Positions 41,727 to 51,275 of a stretch of 64,000 nt of DNA are shown one piece after another. Origin of the DNA: Arthrobacter sp. RIT-PI-e (GTDB lineage: Bacteria > Actinomycetota > Actinomycetes > Actinomycetales > Micrococcaceae). Made by a program: the position numbers and the translations under genes. Position 1 is the stretch's first letter. Each line of letters begins with the position of its first letter. The notes beneath the pieces were generated by a model. The model was given only the letters and a program-made list of their open reading frames with translations, was not told where the DNA came from and did no database searches. The stretch spans positions 18,103-82,102 of the forward strand of contig NZ_LGIU01000038.1 in the NCBI RefSeq assembly GCF_001187915.1, given 5' to 3'.

Positions 41727-42752
41727 ATGAAGATCGGAATCCTCACCAGCGGCGGCGACTGCCCCGGACTCAACGCGGTGATCCGCGGTGCCGTGCTGAA
41801 GGGCATCAAGATCCACGAGCAGGAGTTCGTCGGCTTCCGTGACGGCTGGCGCGGTGTGGTGGAGGGGGACGTGATCGACCTCCCCCGCCACGCGGTCCGG
41901 GGCATCTCCAAGCAGGGCGGCACCATCCTCGGCACCTCCCGCACCAACCCCTTCGAGGGCAATGGTGGGGCCGAGGCCATCAAGGAGAATCTCGACCGGC
42001 TCGGGATCGACGCCGTGATCGCCATCGGCGGCGAGGGCACCCTGGCCGCCGCCAAGCGGCTCACGGACCTCGGCCTGAAGATCGTGGGTGTGCCGAAGAC
42101 CGTGGACAACGATCTCGACGCCACCGACTACACCTTCGGGTTCGACACCGCCGTGCAGATCGCCACCGAGGCCATCGACCGCCTCCGGACCACCGGCGAG
42201 TCCCACAGCCGCTGCATGATCGCCGAGGTCATGGGCCGGCACGTCGGGTGGATCGCCCTCCACGCCGGCATGGCCTCCGGTGCGCACGCCATCCTCATCC
42301 CCGAGCAGCAGACCAGCATCGAGCAGATCGCCGACTGGGTGTCCACGGCGAACGCCCGGGGACGCGCGCCGCTGGTGGTCGTGGCCGAGGGCTTCGTGCC
42401 CTCGCACCTCGAGCAGGCGCACTCCGAGCGCGGCCTGGACACCTTCGGCCGCCCCCGCCTCGGTGGGATCGCCGACCAGCTGGCACCCGAGATCGAGGCC
42501 CGGACGGGCATCGAGACCCGCGCCACGATCCTCGGGCACATCCAGCGCGGCGGCGTGCCGTCGTCGTTCGACCGCGTGCTCGCCACGCGCCTCGGCATGG
42601 CTGCGGTGGACTCGGTGCGGGACGGACTGTGGGGCACCATGGTGGCCCTCAACGGTACGGAGATCGCCCACGTCGGCTTCGAGGCGGCACTCGGCAATCT
42701 GAAGACCGTACCGCAGCACCGGTACGACGAAGCCGCGATCCTCTTCGGCTGA
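41727..42752 (+). CDS. pfkA: 6-phosphofructokinase
   Basis: This 341-residue enzyme phosphorylates fructose 6-phosphate in glycolysis. Motifs are TSGGDCPGLNAVIRG (residues 8-22), IGGEGTLAAAKRL (about 99-111) and the catalytic PKTVDNDLDATD. The glycine in GGEGT, where PPi-dependent actinobacterial enzymes have Asp, suggests ATP is the donor, although the Lys in PKTVDND is shared with PPi enzymes of this group. The start is ATG 41727 with AAGGA upstream. An acetyltransferase gene follows two bases after the stop. Confidence 0.95.
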   Translation: MKIGILTSGGDCPGLNAVIRGAVLKGIKIHEQEFVGFRDGWRGVVEGDVIDLPRHAVRGISKQGGTILGTSRTNPFEGNGGAEAIKENLDRLGIDAVIAIGGEGTLAAAKRLTDLGLKIVGVPKTVDNDLDATDYTFGFDTAVQIATEAIDRLRTTGESHSRCMIAEVMGRHVGWIALHAGMASGAHAILIPEQQTSIEQIADWVSTANARGRAPLVVVAEGFVPSHLEQAHSERGLDTFGRPRLGGIADQLAPEIEARTGIETRATILGHIQRGGVPSSFDRVLATRLGMAAVDSVRDGLWGTMVALNGTEIAHVGFEAALGNLKTVPQHRYDEAAILFG

Positions 42753-42754
42753 GC

Positions 42755-43477
42755 GTGGAACTCGATCCCGGGACGGTCGCGATCGTCCAGCTCGCCTGGT
42801 CACGCCTGCTGGGGCTGAACGACACCGCACTCGGGGACGGCGGCACCGACCGGTTGTACCGCGTGGACGACGACGCCGGGGTCCTCACGTTCGTGACGCT
42901 GTTCGGCCGTGAGGCGCTGCGCGGCCCCGCCTGGGCCGTGGACGCCGCTCGCGGACTGTCCGGTCCCGAGCTGCGGGGCCACTCCACCCTGCTGGCCCTC
43001 AGCCGCGAGCACGGCGGGCGCGGCCTCGGCGAGGCGCAGCTCTACTTCTGCGACGAGCTCCCCGTGATCGAGGGCCCGGAGGCCGTGGTGTCCACCGACG
43101 GCAGCGAGGTGCGGGACCTCGAGCAGCTCTGCCCGCCCGACGACGTCGGCGAGGCGGGACTCGGCGCCCTCGGGCACACGTTCGTGCTGCTCGAGGAGGA
43201 CACGGCGTCGTCGACACCCCGAGCGCCCCTGGCCGGTGCCGGGTACGAGATCTGGGAGGGCATTCTCGCCCACCTCGCGGTCCTCACCCCGCCGGAGAGG
43301 CGCCGGCAAGGGCACGCGCAGCGGATCGCGGCCGTGGCGGTCGAGGAGGCGATGGCCGCGGGCCTCGTTCCCCAGTGGCGTGCGCGGACGGACAACACCG
43401 CCTCGCAGCGCACCGCACGGCGTGCAGGTTTCGCCTTCGCCGGGACGCAGACCTCGGTGGCCCTGCAGCGCGACTGA
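42755..43477 (+). CDS. GNAT-family N-acetyltransferase
   Basis: This 240-residue protein starts at GTG 42755, two bases after the pfkA stop, so it is probably cotranscribed. Residues about 165-235 form a GNAT domain: LAHLAVLTPPERRRQGHAQR contains the acetyl-CoA-binding RxxGxA loop, followed by NTASQRTARRAGFAFAG. The N-terminal half is less recognisable and may be a degenerate GNAT-like region. The substrate cannot be predicted. Confidence 0.8.
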   Translation: MELDPGTVAIVQLAWSRLLGLNDTALGDGGTDRLYRVDDDAGVLTFVTLFGREALRGPAWAVDAARGLSGPELRGHSTLLALSREHGGRGLGEAQLYFCDELPVIEGPEAVVSTDGSEVRDLEQLCPPDDVGEAGLGALGHTFVLLEEDTASSTPRAPLAGAGYEIWEGILAHLAVLTPPERRRQGHAQRIAAVAVEEAMAAGLVPQWRARTDNTASQRTARRAGFAFAGTQTSVALQRD

Positions 43478-43610
43478 TCTCGGACCCGGGCAGGGGTCGC
43501 GGCAGGTGCGGTCTCGCGGACGGGTTTCCCGGAGATTTCCGCATGTCGCTGCGGGACACGCTGCACCTCCGCCGTGGTCGTCAGTGGAACCCGTGCAGAT
43601 CGCCAGGCGA

Positions 43611-44126
43611 TCACGACGCCGGGCACGGGAGGACCAGGGCCACCCCATCCGGGACCACCGGACATCGCCCGAACAGGTCGAGGAGTTCCGTCCGGCCGAA
43701 CAGCTCGGCGGCGGCACGGGCGGAGGGGGATCCCGCGTCCGGGTCCGCACCGGCTTCCGCGAGGATCCGCACCACGTCGAGGTGCCCCTTGAACACCGCT
43801 CCCGCCAGCGGCGTCTGGCCGCGGTCGTTCGCCTGCCCGGCGTCGGCCCCGCGTGCCAGGAGATCCCGGACGATCGCGGGGTGGCCGTTGTAGGCGGCGA
43901 GCATGAGCAGACCGTCCCCCGCGGTGTTGGTCAGGGTGAACGGGACACCCGCATCGAGGTACCGCCTGAGCATCGCGGCGTCACCCTGACGCGCCGCGTC
44001 GAAGAGTGCGTGCGCCAGGGCCACGGCTGCGGCCGCAGCGTCGTCGGCCGGGGCCGGATCCGCCGGACCGTCCACGTCCGCATGCCGCCCGTCGACGCCG
44101 TCGCCCTCGACAGAGGGGCCGGTCAT
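43611..44126 (-). CDS. Ankyrin-repeat protein
   Basis: This 171-residue soluble protein has an Asp/Ala-rich N-terminus followed by about three ankyrin repeats from residue 38. These read LFDAARQGDAAMLRRYLDAG, LLMLAAYNGHPAIVRDLLARG and PLAGAVFKGHLDVVRILAEAG. Ankyrin repeats mediate protein contacts; the partner is unknown. The ATG at 44126 overlaps the ygfZ stop by four bases, so it is translated with ygfZ. Confidence 0.88.
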   Translation of the reverse strand: MTGPSVEGDGVDGRHADVDGPADPAPADDAAAAAVALAHALFDAARQGDAAMLRRYLDAGVPFTLTNTAGDGLLMLAAYNGHPAIVRDLLARGADAGQANDRGQTPLAGAVFKGHLDVVRILAEAGADPDAGSPSARAAAELFGRTELLDLFGRCPVVPDGVALVLPCPAS

Positions 44127-45214
44127 CGCGGAACCCGCAGGAAACCTGTGGCGCGCCCCACCACCTGCCCGGCATCCGGTGCCACGATGACCTCCTGCGC
44201 CGCGGCGTACGTCTCGTCGGCGTCCTGCACCAGGAGCTCGGCCGAGGCGTCCACCGAGCGCTTGAGCACGGCGAGCGCCACGGGACCCATCTCGTAGTGG
44301 TGCCCCACGGAGGTGACCCGGCCCACGGTGCGCCCCTCGCTGACCACCGCGCTGCCGGGGGCGGGGAGGGTGTGCTGGCTGCCGTCGAGGTGGAGGAAGG
44401 TGAGGCGGCGCGGCGGGTGGCCCAGGTTGTGCACCCGGGCCACGGTCTCCTGACCCTTGTAGCACCCCTTGGCGAGGTGGACGGCCGTGCGCATGAGGTC
44501 GAGTTCGTGCGGGATGGTCTTCTCGTCGGTCTCGAAGCCGGGCCGGGGACGCCACGCCGCGATGCGCAGGGCCTCGGCGGCGAGGGACCCGGAGAGCTGC
44601 AGTTCGGAGGAGGTCACCACGGTGTCGAGTTCGGCACGGGGCACGAGGTACTCGAACCAGGGGCGGTCGACACCGGGGTGCGCGGCGGCGTCGACGGTCG
44701 AGTAGGCGTAGCCGCCCGCACCGATCGCGGGCCAGGGATCCTCCCAGACGATCCTGCCCTCACCCAGCTCGGGAAGCGCCCGGGTGGCTCCGAGAACGGC
44801 CCAGGCCCCGGTGGCATCGGTCACCTCGACCCGGAGCATGAACTTCATGCGTTCGAGCCAGGCCGCCAGCGGCGCGGCCTCCCCGCCCTCGACGATCAGC
44901 CATGTGGTGCCGCCGTCGTCCACCACGTGGGCGGCGTGCTCGATACGGCCCTGCACGGTGAGGAGGAGGGTCTCGGAGCTCTGACCGGATACCAGGCCCA
45001 GCAGCAGCTGCGAGGAGAGGGTGTTGAGCCAGCTGAGGCGGTCGGGGCCGCTGACGGTGACCACCCCGCGGGAGGAGAGGTCCACCACGGCCTGCCCCTC
45101 GGCCAGGAGTCGCTGTTCGCGGAACGGGTCGCCGTAGTGGGAGGCGACGAGGGCGTCAGCTCCGCCGCCCGGTACGGCACCGGGTCGGGCGAGCAGGGGG
45201 CTGGAGGAGATCAT
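44123..45214 (-). CDS. ygfZ: Folate-binding protein YgfZ
   Basis: This 363-residue protein is related to the glycine cleavage T protein and helps repair or assemble some iron-sulfur proteins using tetrahydrofolate. The signature KGCYKGQETVARVHNLG (about residues 249-265) with its conserved cysteine is intact. The N-terminal Ala/Gly-rich segment is specific to actinobacteria. The coupled ankyrin gene follows; a branched hairpin separates it from the nitrobindin-like gene upstream. Confidence 0.93.
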   Translation of the reverse strand: MISSSPLLARPGAVPGGGADALVASHYGDPFREQRLLAEGQAVVDLSSRGVVTVSGPDRLSWLNTLSSQLLLGLVSGQSSETLLLTVQGRIEHAAHVVDDGGTTWLIVEGGEAAPLAAWLERMKFMLRVEVTDATGAWAVLGATRALPELGEGRIVWEDPWPAIGAGGYAYSTVDAAAHPGVDRPWFEYLVPRAELDTVVTSSELQLSGSLAAEALRIAAWRPRPGFETDEKTIPHELDLMRTAVHLAKGCYKGQETVARVHNLGHPPRRLTFLHLDGSQHTLPAPGSAVVSEGRTVGRVTSVGHHYEMGPVALAVLKRSVDASAELLVQDADETYAAAQEVIVAPDAGQVVGRATGFLRVPR

Positions 45215-45227
45215 GACCGGTACAACG

Positions 45228-45270
45228 CCTCCCGGACAGGTCTATTCCTGCCCGGGATCGAGCCGGGAGG
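45228..45270 (-). terminator. Branched hairpin after the nitrobindin-like gene
   Basis: CCTCCCGG (45228-45235) pairs with CCGGGAGG (45263-45270), and an inner CAGG/CCTG stem sits in the loop. It lies directly after the minus-strand stop at 45276 and before ygfZ, so it may end the upstream transcript. Confidence 0.5.
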
Positions 45271-45275
45271 TGGGT

Positions 45276-45875
45276 TCAGGAGGTTTTCTGCAGGATGGCG
45301 GAGGCATGTGCCTCGAGCGAATTGCCGTCCGCCGCCACGTCCCATCTCCAGTAGAGGTTGCCCTCCACCAGACCGAACAGCCGGGTGGCGGCCGTGTACT
45401 CCTTGGAGTGCTGGCCGCGCATCACGAGGTCGGTGCTGAGCTGGATCTGCGGGCCTTTGATGTCGCCGTAGTACAGCTCGGCGATCCCGCCGGGGTGCAC
45501 GATCGTGGCCGTGAGGTCGAAGCCTCCCGCCTCGTTGCGGAACTGCTCCACCTCGTCGGCGGTCTTGAGGGCGGGCACGATGTCCGCCGGGTTCAGGCCC
45601 GGGCCCACGTCGGCGTCGTTGAGCTTGCGGTCCAGGGCCCAGAAGCCGGTCTCGCCGGACAGCGGACGCAGCTTGGCGCCCTCCTCGTCGATGAGCCAGG
45701 ACTCGGCACTGTACTGGAGGTAGGGCAGCCCGTTCTGGGAGAAGACGACGCGCTGCGAGAACCGCTCGGACTCGGCGGTACCCTCACCGAGCATCCCCGT
45801 GCCCTCCCAGGTCCCGAGGAGCCACGACAGCGGGACGAGCTCGGGCGTGAGGTCGGTGGGGAGTTCGAAGGACAT
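45276..45875 (-). CDS. Nitrobindin-like heme-binding protein (FABP/DUF1794 family)
   Basis: This 199-residue beta-barrel protein belongs to the fatty-acid-binding-like family now called nitrobindins. The motif WLLGTWEGTGMLGEG near residues 18-32 is the family signature, and a conserved C-terminal histidine appears in LEAHASAIL, the expected axial heme ligand. Nitrobindins bind ferric heme and can scavenge peroxynitrite or nitric oxide. A 38-residue membrane protein is encoded 20 bases upstream on the same strand. Confidence 0.88.
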   Translation of the reverse strand: MSFELPTDLTPELVPLSWLLGTWEGTGMLGEGTAESERFSQRVVFSQNGLPYLQYSAESWLIDEEGAKLRPLSGETGFWALDRKLNDADVGPGLNPADIVPALKTADEVEQFRNEAGGFDLTATIVHPGGIAELYYGDIKGPQIQLSTDLVMRGQHSKEYTAATRLFGLVEGNLYWRWDVAADGNSLEAHASAILQKTS

Positions 45876-45895
45876 GATGTTCGTCGGCGGGTCTT

Positions 45896-46012
45896 CTACT
45901 TCTGACCCTTGTACAGGCGCGTGATGACCAGGATCGCGAAACCGCCCATGGCGATACCGGAGAGGGCCAGCAACGAGATGAAGAAGATTTCCAGGGCAAG
46001 GATGGACGTCAT
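45896..46012 (-). CDS. 38-residue single-span membrane protein
   Basis: A short frame encodes MTSILALEIFFISLLALSG and then a second half ending LYKGQK. The protein is one hydrophobic helix of about 28 residues with a positively charged C-terminus. The ATG at 46012 has TAGGATGG seven bases upstream, and the stop is 20 bases before the nitrobindin-like gene, so the two probably form an operon. I do not recognise the family. The amino-acid composition, ribosome binding site and spacing make it a believable gene. Confidence 0.65.
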   Translation of the reverse strand: MTSILALEIFFISLLALSGIAMGGFAILVITRLYKGQK

Positions 46013-46121
46013 GCGACCATCCTAACGTGCGGTACCCGCGGGAGCAGGTGCACCATGTGCGCGGGAGGCAGGCGGTGCGGCTGGAGCCGGGCTCCGGGCT
46101 GGACCGATCCGGGAACGGACC

Positions 46122-46874
46122 TCAGACCAGCAGGAGCCGGTCCAGGAGGTAGACGACGGCGCCGAGGCCCAGCACCGGACTCACGCCCACCGAGATCGCG
46201 GCGATCCGGGAGAGCGGAGCGGCCCGTCCGCCGGCCAGCCTGCGGGTGGCCGCGATGACGGCGCCGCACACGGCGCCGATGACCGCCGCCGCGACCGCCG
46301 GCACCTCGGTGAGGAGCAGACCGCCGAGGGGGCCCGCCAGCGCGGCCAGTACGACCGCGACGGGCGCCACGATGCGGTCCGGCAGCGGCAGGAGGCAGAC
46401 GGCGATCGCCACGAGCACGCTCACACCGGTGACCAGCGTCATCCCGGAGTCCGACAGGTTGAAGCCCAGCCTGTCGGCCGCGACCCACCCGGAACCCATG
46501 GCCACCACCAGCACACCCGTACCGGCTCCCAGGATGGACTCGAGCCGGTGGCTCTGGCCCGTCCCGCGCACCAGTTGGATCATGAAGACCGCCCCCACGC
46601 CGAGAGCCACCATCGCGGGGAACCAGCCGAACGGGGCGGCGCCGTCCGTGGTGGCGGTGAGAACCACGGCGAGCACTGCGCTCGCCCCGATGGCGGCGGC
46701 CTGGCTCTTCCTCGCAGGGACCTGGAGGAGGTGCGGCCACCCGACCGCGGCCAGCACACAGACCACGCAGACGGTGATCGCCACGGCGGTCAGGGAGAGG
46801 TAGGAGGATGCGACGATCGCCGTCGTGGCGGTCGCTGCGGCTCCGGCAGCAATGGCCACGCTGGTCCTTTTCAC
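46122..46874 (-). CDS. Conserved hypothetical membrane protein
   Basis: This 250-residue protein has about eight predicted helices and short loops, with no catalytic motif seen. It is divergent from glnR, with about 186 bases between. Similar Ala/Val/Gly-rich permease-like proteins are found near glnR or mshD in relatives, but I cannot assign a function. Confidence 0.7.
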   Translation of the reverse strand: MKRTSVAIAAGAAATATTAIVASSYLSLTAVAITVCVVCVLAAVGWPHLLQVPARKSQAAAIGASAVLAVVLTATTDGAAPFGWFPAMVALGVGAVFMIQLVRGTGQSHRLESILGAGTGVLVVAMGSGWVAADRLGFNLSDSGMTLVTGVSVLVAIAVCLLPLPDRIVAPVAVVLAALAGPLGGLLLTEVPAVAAAVIGAVCGAVIAATRRLAGGRAAPLSRIAAISVGVSPVLGLGAVVYLLDRLLLV

Positions 46875-46974
46875 TCCAGCAATACTGCCCTACGCCTGGT
46901 TCGGGTGGGAAAATCGGCGGTCATCCGGGGTCCCGGGCGTGCGAGCCGTCACACCGGCTGCGGCTATACTTGTC

Positions 46975-46980
46975 GAAATC
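46975..46980 (+). promoter_or_regulatory. glnR: Candidate glnR -10
   Basis: TATACT lies 80 bases before the glnR ATG; the -35 is not clear. GlnR often regulates its own gene, but no clear GlnR box was identified. Confidence 0.45.
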
Positions 46981-47060
46981 TTTACCGCCGCCAGGGGCCC
47001 GTCACGGGTTCCGCCGGCACCAAGGCCCGATGATGCGCGTTCCCGACATGTGGAGGAATC

Positions 47061-47768
47061 ATGCCGCACATCCTGATGCTCACCAATACCACGGGCTCCT
47101 CCGTGGAGATCCTGCCCGCGCTGGAACTGCTCAGCCACAAGGTGCACATCCTGCCCGCCGAGCCCACCGCCCTGCTCGAGACCGAACCGTGCGACGTCGT
47201 CCTCGTGGACGCACGGAAGGATCTCGTGGGCGCCCGCTCCCTGACGCAGCTCCTGAAGGCCACCGGCCTCGGGGCGCCGCTGGTGCTGGTGCTGACCGAG
47301 GGGGGCATGACGGCGGTGGCCGCCAACTGGTTGGCCGACGACGTCGTCCTGGACTCCGCCGGCCCCGCCGAGGTGGAGGCGAGGATCCGACTCGCCATTG
47401 CACGCGCCTCGGCGACGGACGAGGCCGCGAGCACCGAGATCCACGCCTCCGGCGTGGTGATCGACGAGGCCAGCTACACGGCGAGGGTGGGCGGATCGCC
47501 GCTGAACCTGACCTACAAGGAGTTCGAGCTCCTGAAGTATCTGGCGCAGCACCCGGGCCGCGTGTTCACCCGCGACCAGCTGCTGCACGAGGTGTGGGGC
47601 TACGACTACTACGGGGGCACCCGTACCGTGGACGTCCACGTGCGGCGGTTGCGGGCGAAGCTGGGCGCGGACCACGAGCAGCTGATCGGGACGGTGCGCA
47701 ACGTGGGGTACCGCTTCATGCTCACCCGGCAGCCGGAGGACCGCGCCGCCGTGAACCAGGACGCCTGA
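47061..47768 (+). CDS. glnR: Nitrogen regulator GlnR (orphan OmpR-type)
   Basis: This 235-residue regulator has an atypical receiver (residues 1-115) and a C-terminal winged helix with [20 protein letters not shown] and [16 protein letters not shown]. The receiver reads [27 protein letters not shown] and [10 protein letters not shown], the pattern of actinobacterial GlnR, which lacks the usual acidic pocket and dimerises without phosphorylation. GlnR controls glutamine synthetase and ammonium uptake genes. No histidine kinase is nearby, fitting an orphan regulator. GGAGGAAT precedes the ATG. Confidence 0.92.
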   Translation: MPHILMLTNTTGSSVEILPALELLSHKVHILPAEPTALLETEPCDVVLVDARKDLVGARSLTQLLKATGLGAPLVLVLTEGGMTAVAANWLADDVVLDSAGPAEVEARIRLAIARASATDEAASTEIHASGVVIDEASYTARVGGSPLNLTYKEFELLKYLAQHPGRVFTRDQLLHEVWGYDYYGGTRTVDVHVRRLRAKLGADHEQLIGTVRNVGYRFMLTRQPEDRAAVNQDA

Positions 47769-47795
47769 CACCGCAGGACCGCGCCGCCGGATGCA

Positions 47796-47831
47796 CGAAG
47801 CCCCTCCCACCGATCGGCGGGCGGGGCTTCG
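47796..47831 (+). terminator. Terminator hairpin after glnR
   Basis: CGAAGCCCC (47796-47804) pairs with GGGGCTTCG (47823-47831), with a smaller GC-rich stem in the loop, 28 bases past the glnR stop. No long T-run follows. Confidence 0.7.
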
Positions 47832-47983
47832 CGCGTCCTGCCTGTACGGGCCGGACCTTGGTGGAGGACATACGGGTCGAACGTATCTCGGGCACCCCCC
47901 TGGTGCATCCCCCTCGAGCAGTTCACGACTCTACAACACTCCCCGTACGAGGGCAAAGCGCCGCCGGCGGAGGGACGGAACCG

Positions 47984-48994
47984 GTGGATACGGCGGGGCT
48001 AGGCTGGGGCCGTGCCCGCAGAGTCCCCTCCCCCGCCTGGGCCGTCGAGCGGATGGCCGGCGTCCCCCCCGCCCCCGTCCTGGCGGAGGTCCGAGACCTC
48101 GCGGACGTCTCGGCCGAGGCGGACGGCAATCCCCCGCTCGCCGAACAGACCCTCGTGACCCTCCGCTCCGAGGACGCCCGCGGTGTGGTGACCGTCTTCA
48201 CGGCGAGATCGGCGGGAGCGGCGGGCACCGCGCAGGACGCCGAGCTCGCCGGGGTGGCGGTCGTGGTCCGCGGTGCGGAGGACGGCGCCGTGCTGGAACT
48301 GGTGGTGGCCCCCGACACGCGCGCGGAGGGCGTGGGTACCGCCCTCGTGGAGGCCGTACTGGCGGCGGGCTTCGACGGACTGAAGGGGTGGTCGCACGGG
48401 AACCATGCCGCGGCGGTGGATCTCGCCGCGCGCTTCGGGTTCGAGCCGGTACGCGAACTGTGGCGCATGCGCCTCACCCGCGCCGCCGTCGAGGAGTCCG
48501 CCCCGCCGCTCGTGCTCCCCGCGGGCGTCCGGATCCGCCCGTTCGTGCGCGGACAGGACGAGGAGGCGTGGCTGGCCGCGAACGCCGCCGCCTTCGTGCA
48601 CCACCCCGAGCAGGGCGCCACCACGCGCGCGGATCTCGAGGCGCGCATGGACGAGGCGTGGTTCGACCCCGAGGGGTTCCTGCTGGCCGTCCGGGAGGAC
48701 GACGACGCCCTGCTCGGTTTCCACTGGACCAAGATCCATCCGGGCGCGGGCGGCCACGCCCCGATGGGCGAGGTGTACGTGGTGGGGGTGACGCCCGAGG
48801 CGCAGGGCACCGGGCTCGGCAGGGCGCTGACCGTCGCGGGCATCGACCACCTCCACGCGCAGGGGCTGCAGGCCGTCATGCTGTACGTCGACGCGGACAA
48901 CACCGCCGCCGTCGCCCTGTACCGGAAGCTCGGCTTCACCCGCTGGGACGTGGACGTGATGTACGCGGAATCGCCCTCCACACCCACTGTGTAA
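47984..48994 (+). CDS. mshD: Mycothiol synthase
   Basis: MshD carries out the last step of mycothiol synthesis, acetylating Cys-GlcN-Ins. Two GNAT domains are visible: [20 protein letters not shown] in the first and [20 protein letters not shown] in the second, plus FVHHPEQGA and [10 protein letters not shown] typical of MshD. The start is uncertain. GTG 47984 has GGAGGG nine bases upstream (336 residues), but a TAGGCT at 47999-48004 looks like a -10, which would favour ATG 48053 (313 residues). It is followed by ppk. Confidence 0.92.
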   Translation: MDTAGLGWGRARRVPSPAWAVERMAGVPPAPVLAEVRDLADVSAEADGNPPLAEQTLVTLRSEDARGVVTVFTARSAGAAGTAQDAELAGVAVVVRGAEDGAVLELVVAPDTRAEGVGTALVEAVLAAGFDGLKGWSHGNHAAAVDLAARFGFEPVRELWRMRLTRAAVEESAPPLVLPAGVRIRPFVRGQDEEAWLAANAAAFVHHPEQGATTRADLEARMDEAWFDPEGFLLAVREDDDALLGFHWTKIHPGAGGHAPMGEVYVVGVTPEAQGTGLGRALTVAGIDHLHAQGLQAVMLYVDADNTAAVALYRKLGFTRWDVDVMYAESPSTPTV

Positions 48995-49052
48995 GGTTAT
49001 TTTCGCAGGGCTCCGCCCCGCTCGAGAGCCCGTACACGCCGCAGGAGACGCA

Positions 49053-51275
49053 ATGGATGCAGAGATCGGACGCCGCAGCGCGTCGCTGTACGGATCGTCC
49101 GAGACGGCCCCGGCCCGGGCCACCCAGGACCGCATCGACATCCCCGAGTTCGCGCCCAGCCTCCTGCCCTCGGGCGACATCCGGCCCGACCGCTTCCTGG
49201 ACCGCGAGATCAGCTGGCTGGACTTCAACGCGCGCGTACTGGAGCTCGCCGAGGACCCCGACCTCTTCCTGCTGGAGCGCGTGAACTTCCTGTCCATCTT
49301 CGCCTCCAACCTGGACGAGTTCTTCATGGTGCGCGTCGCGGGCCTGAAGCGGCGCATCGCCACCGGCCTCGCGGTCCCCTCCGCCGCCGGCCTCAGCCCG
49401 ATCGAGCAGCTCGAGAAGATCATGCAGGACGGTTACGGGCTCCAGCGGCGTCACGCCGCCGTGTTCGCGGAGCACATCCGCCCGGCGCTCGCCGAGGAGC
49501 AGATCCACCTCACCACCTGGGACGAGCTCGACGACGCCGCACGGGCGGAGCTCGGGCGGATGTTCGCGCAGAAGGTCTTCCCGATCCTCACGCCGCTGGC
49601 GGTGGACCCGGCCCATCCCTTCCCGTACATCTCCGGCCTGTCCCTGAACCTCGCGGTGGTGGTGCGGAACCCGGTCAGCGAGAAGGAGCTCTTCGCCCGC
49701 GTGAAGGTGCCGGACCAGCTGCCGCGGCTGATGTCGGTGGACGGGCCCCGCGCCGGCAACGTGGCCGGGAGGATCGCCCGCTTCATCCCCCTCGAGGAGG
49801 TGATCGCCGTCCACCTGGACCAGCTCTTCCCGGGCATGGAGGTCCTGGAGCACCACCTGTTCCGCGTCACCCGCAACGAGGACCTCGAGGTGGAGGAGGA
49901 CGACGCCGAGAACCTCCTGCAGGCCCTCGAGAAGGAGCTGCTGCGCCGTCGCTTCGGCCCGCCCGTGCGCCTCGAGGTGACCACCGACATCAACCCGAGC
50001 ATCCGGGCGCTCCTGTCCCGCGAGCTCGGCGTGGAGGACGACGAGGTCTTCAACCTCCCGGCGCCGCTGGATCTGCGTGGTCTCAGCGTGATCGCCGGGA
50101 TAGACCGCGGGGACCTCCACTACCCGAAGGCCGTCCCGCACACCAGCAGGCACCTCAACGAGAGCGAGACCTCGAAGGCGGCCAACGTGTTCGCCGCCAT
50201 GCGCCGCAGGGACATCCTGCTGCACCACCCGTACGACTCCTTCTCCACGTCGGTGCAGGCGTTCCTCGAGCAGGCCGCCGCGGACCCCAAGGTCCAGGCG
50301 ATCAAGCAGACCCTCTACCGCACCTCGGGCGACTCCCCCATCGTGGACGCCCTGATCGACGCCGCCGAGGCCGGCAAGCAGGTGCTGGCCCTGGTGGAGA
50401 TCAAGGCGCGCTTCGACGAGCAGGCCAACATCTCCTGGGCGCGGAAGCTGGAGCAGGCCGGCGTGCACGTGGTCTACGGGATCGTGGGCCTGAAGACCCA
50501 CTGCAAGCTCTCGCTCGTGGTCCGCCAGGAGATCGACGGCCTGCGCCGCTACTGCCACATCGGCACGGGCAACTACCACCCGCGGACGGCCCGCTACTAC
50601 GAGGACCTCGGGCTGCTCACCGCCAACGAGCAGGTGGGCCAGGACCTCTCGCGCCTGTTCAACCAGCTCTCCGGGTACGCCCCGAAGTCCACGTTCAAGC
50701 GTCTCCTCGTGGCACCGCGCTCCGTGCGCTCGGGCCTGATCGACCGCATCGAGCGGGAGATCGCGAACAAGCGGGCGGGGCTCGCCGCACGCGTGGTGAT
50801 CAAGGTGAACTCGATGGTGGACGAGGCGATCATCGACTCGCTGTACCGGGCGTCGCAGGCCGGGGTGCAGGTGGAGGTGATCGTGCGCGGGATCTGCTCG
50901 GTCCGCCCGGGCGTCCCGGGGCTCAGCGAGAACATCACGGTGCGCTCCGTGCTCGGCCGGTTCCTCGAGCACTCACGGGTTTTCGCCTTCGCCAACGGCG
51001 GCGACCCGGCGGTGTTCATCGGTTCCGCGGACATGATGCACCGCAACCTGGACCGCCGTGTCGAGGCCCTCGTGCAGCTGAGCTCCCCCGAGGACATCTC
51101 CTACCTGATGAACCTCATGGACCGCTACATCAGCCCCGAGGTGGCGAGCTGGCACCTCGACGAGACCGGGTGCTGGACACGCCACGCGAAGGACGACGAC
51201 GGCGCGCCGCTCGAGGACATCCAGTCCTACCTGCTCGCCTCGCGGACCCGCCAGCGAGCGGTGTCCCGCCGCTGA
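49053..51275 (+). CDS. ppk: Polyphosphate kinase
   Basis: PPK1 (740 residues) polymerises the gamma phosphate of ATP into polyphosphate. Domains run N (about 45-150, with [18 protein letters not shown]), head, then C1/C2. Catalytic features include [15 protein letters not shown] with the phosphorylated histidine and [20 protein letters not shown]. The start ATG 49053 has AGGAGA close upstream. The stop overlaps the start of mutT1 (TGATG), as in mycobacteria where ppk1 and mutT1 are neighbours. Confidence 0.97.
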   Translation: MDAEIGRRSASLYGSSETAPARATQDRIDIPEFAPSLLPSGDIRPDRFLDREISWLDFNARVLELAEDPDLFLLERVNFLSIFASNLDEFFMVRVAGLKRRIATGLAVPSAAGLSPIEQLEKIMQDGYGLQRRHAAVFAEHIRPALAEEQIHLTTWDELDDAARAELGRMFAQKVFPILTPLAVDPAHPFPYISGLSLNLAVVVRNPVSEKELFARVKVPDQLPRLMSVDGPRAGNVAGRIARFIPLEEVIAVHLDQLFPGMEVLEHHLFRVTRNEDLEVEEDDAENLLQALEKELLRRRFGPPVRLEVTTDINPSIRALLSRELGVEDDEVFNLPAPLDLRGLSVIAGIDRGDLHYPKAVPHTSRHLNESETSKAANVFAAMRRRDILLHHPYDSFSTSVQAFLEQAAADPKVQAIKQTLYRTSGDSPIVDALIDAAEAGKQVLALVEIKARFDEQANISWARKLEQAGVHVVYGIVGLKTHCKLSLVVRQEIDGLRRYCHIGTGNYHPRTARYYEDLGLLTANEQVGQDLSRLFNQLSGYAPKSTFKRLLVAPRSVRSGLIDRIEREIANKRAGLAARVVIKVNSMVDEAIIDSLYRASQAGVQVEVIVRGICSVRPGVPGLSENITVRSVLGRFLEHSRVFAFANGGDPAVFIGSADMMHRNLDRRVEALVQLSSPEDISYLMNLMDRYISPEVASWHLDETGCWTRHAKDDDGAPLEDIQSYLLASRTRQRAVSRR

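Noticed and set aside
47796..47831. CRISPR-like or mobile repeat
   Set aside because: The GC-rich inverted repeat is single-copy and placed right after glnR, so it is a terminator; no spaced repeat arrays were seen anywhere in the window.
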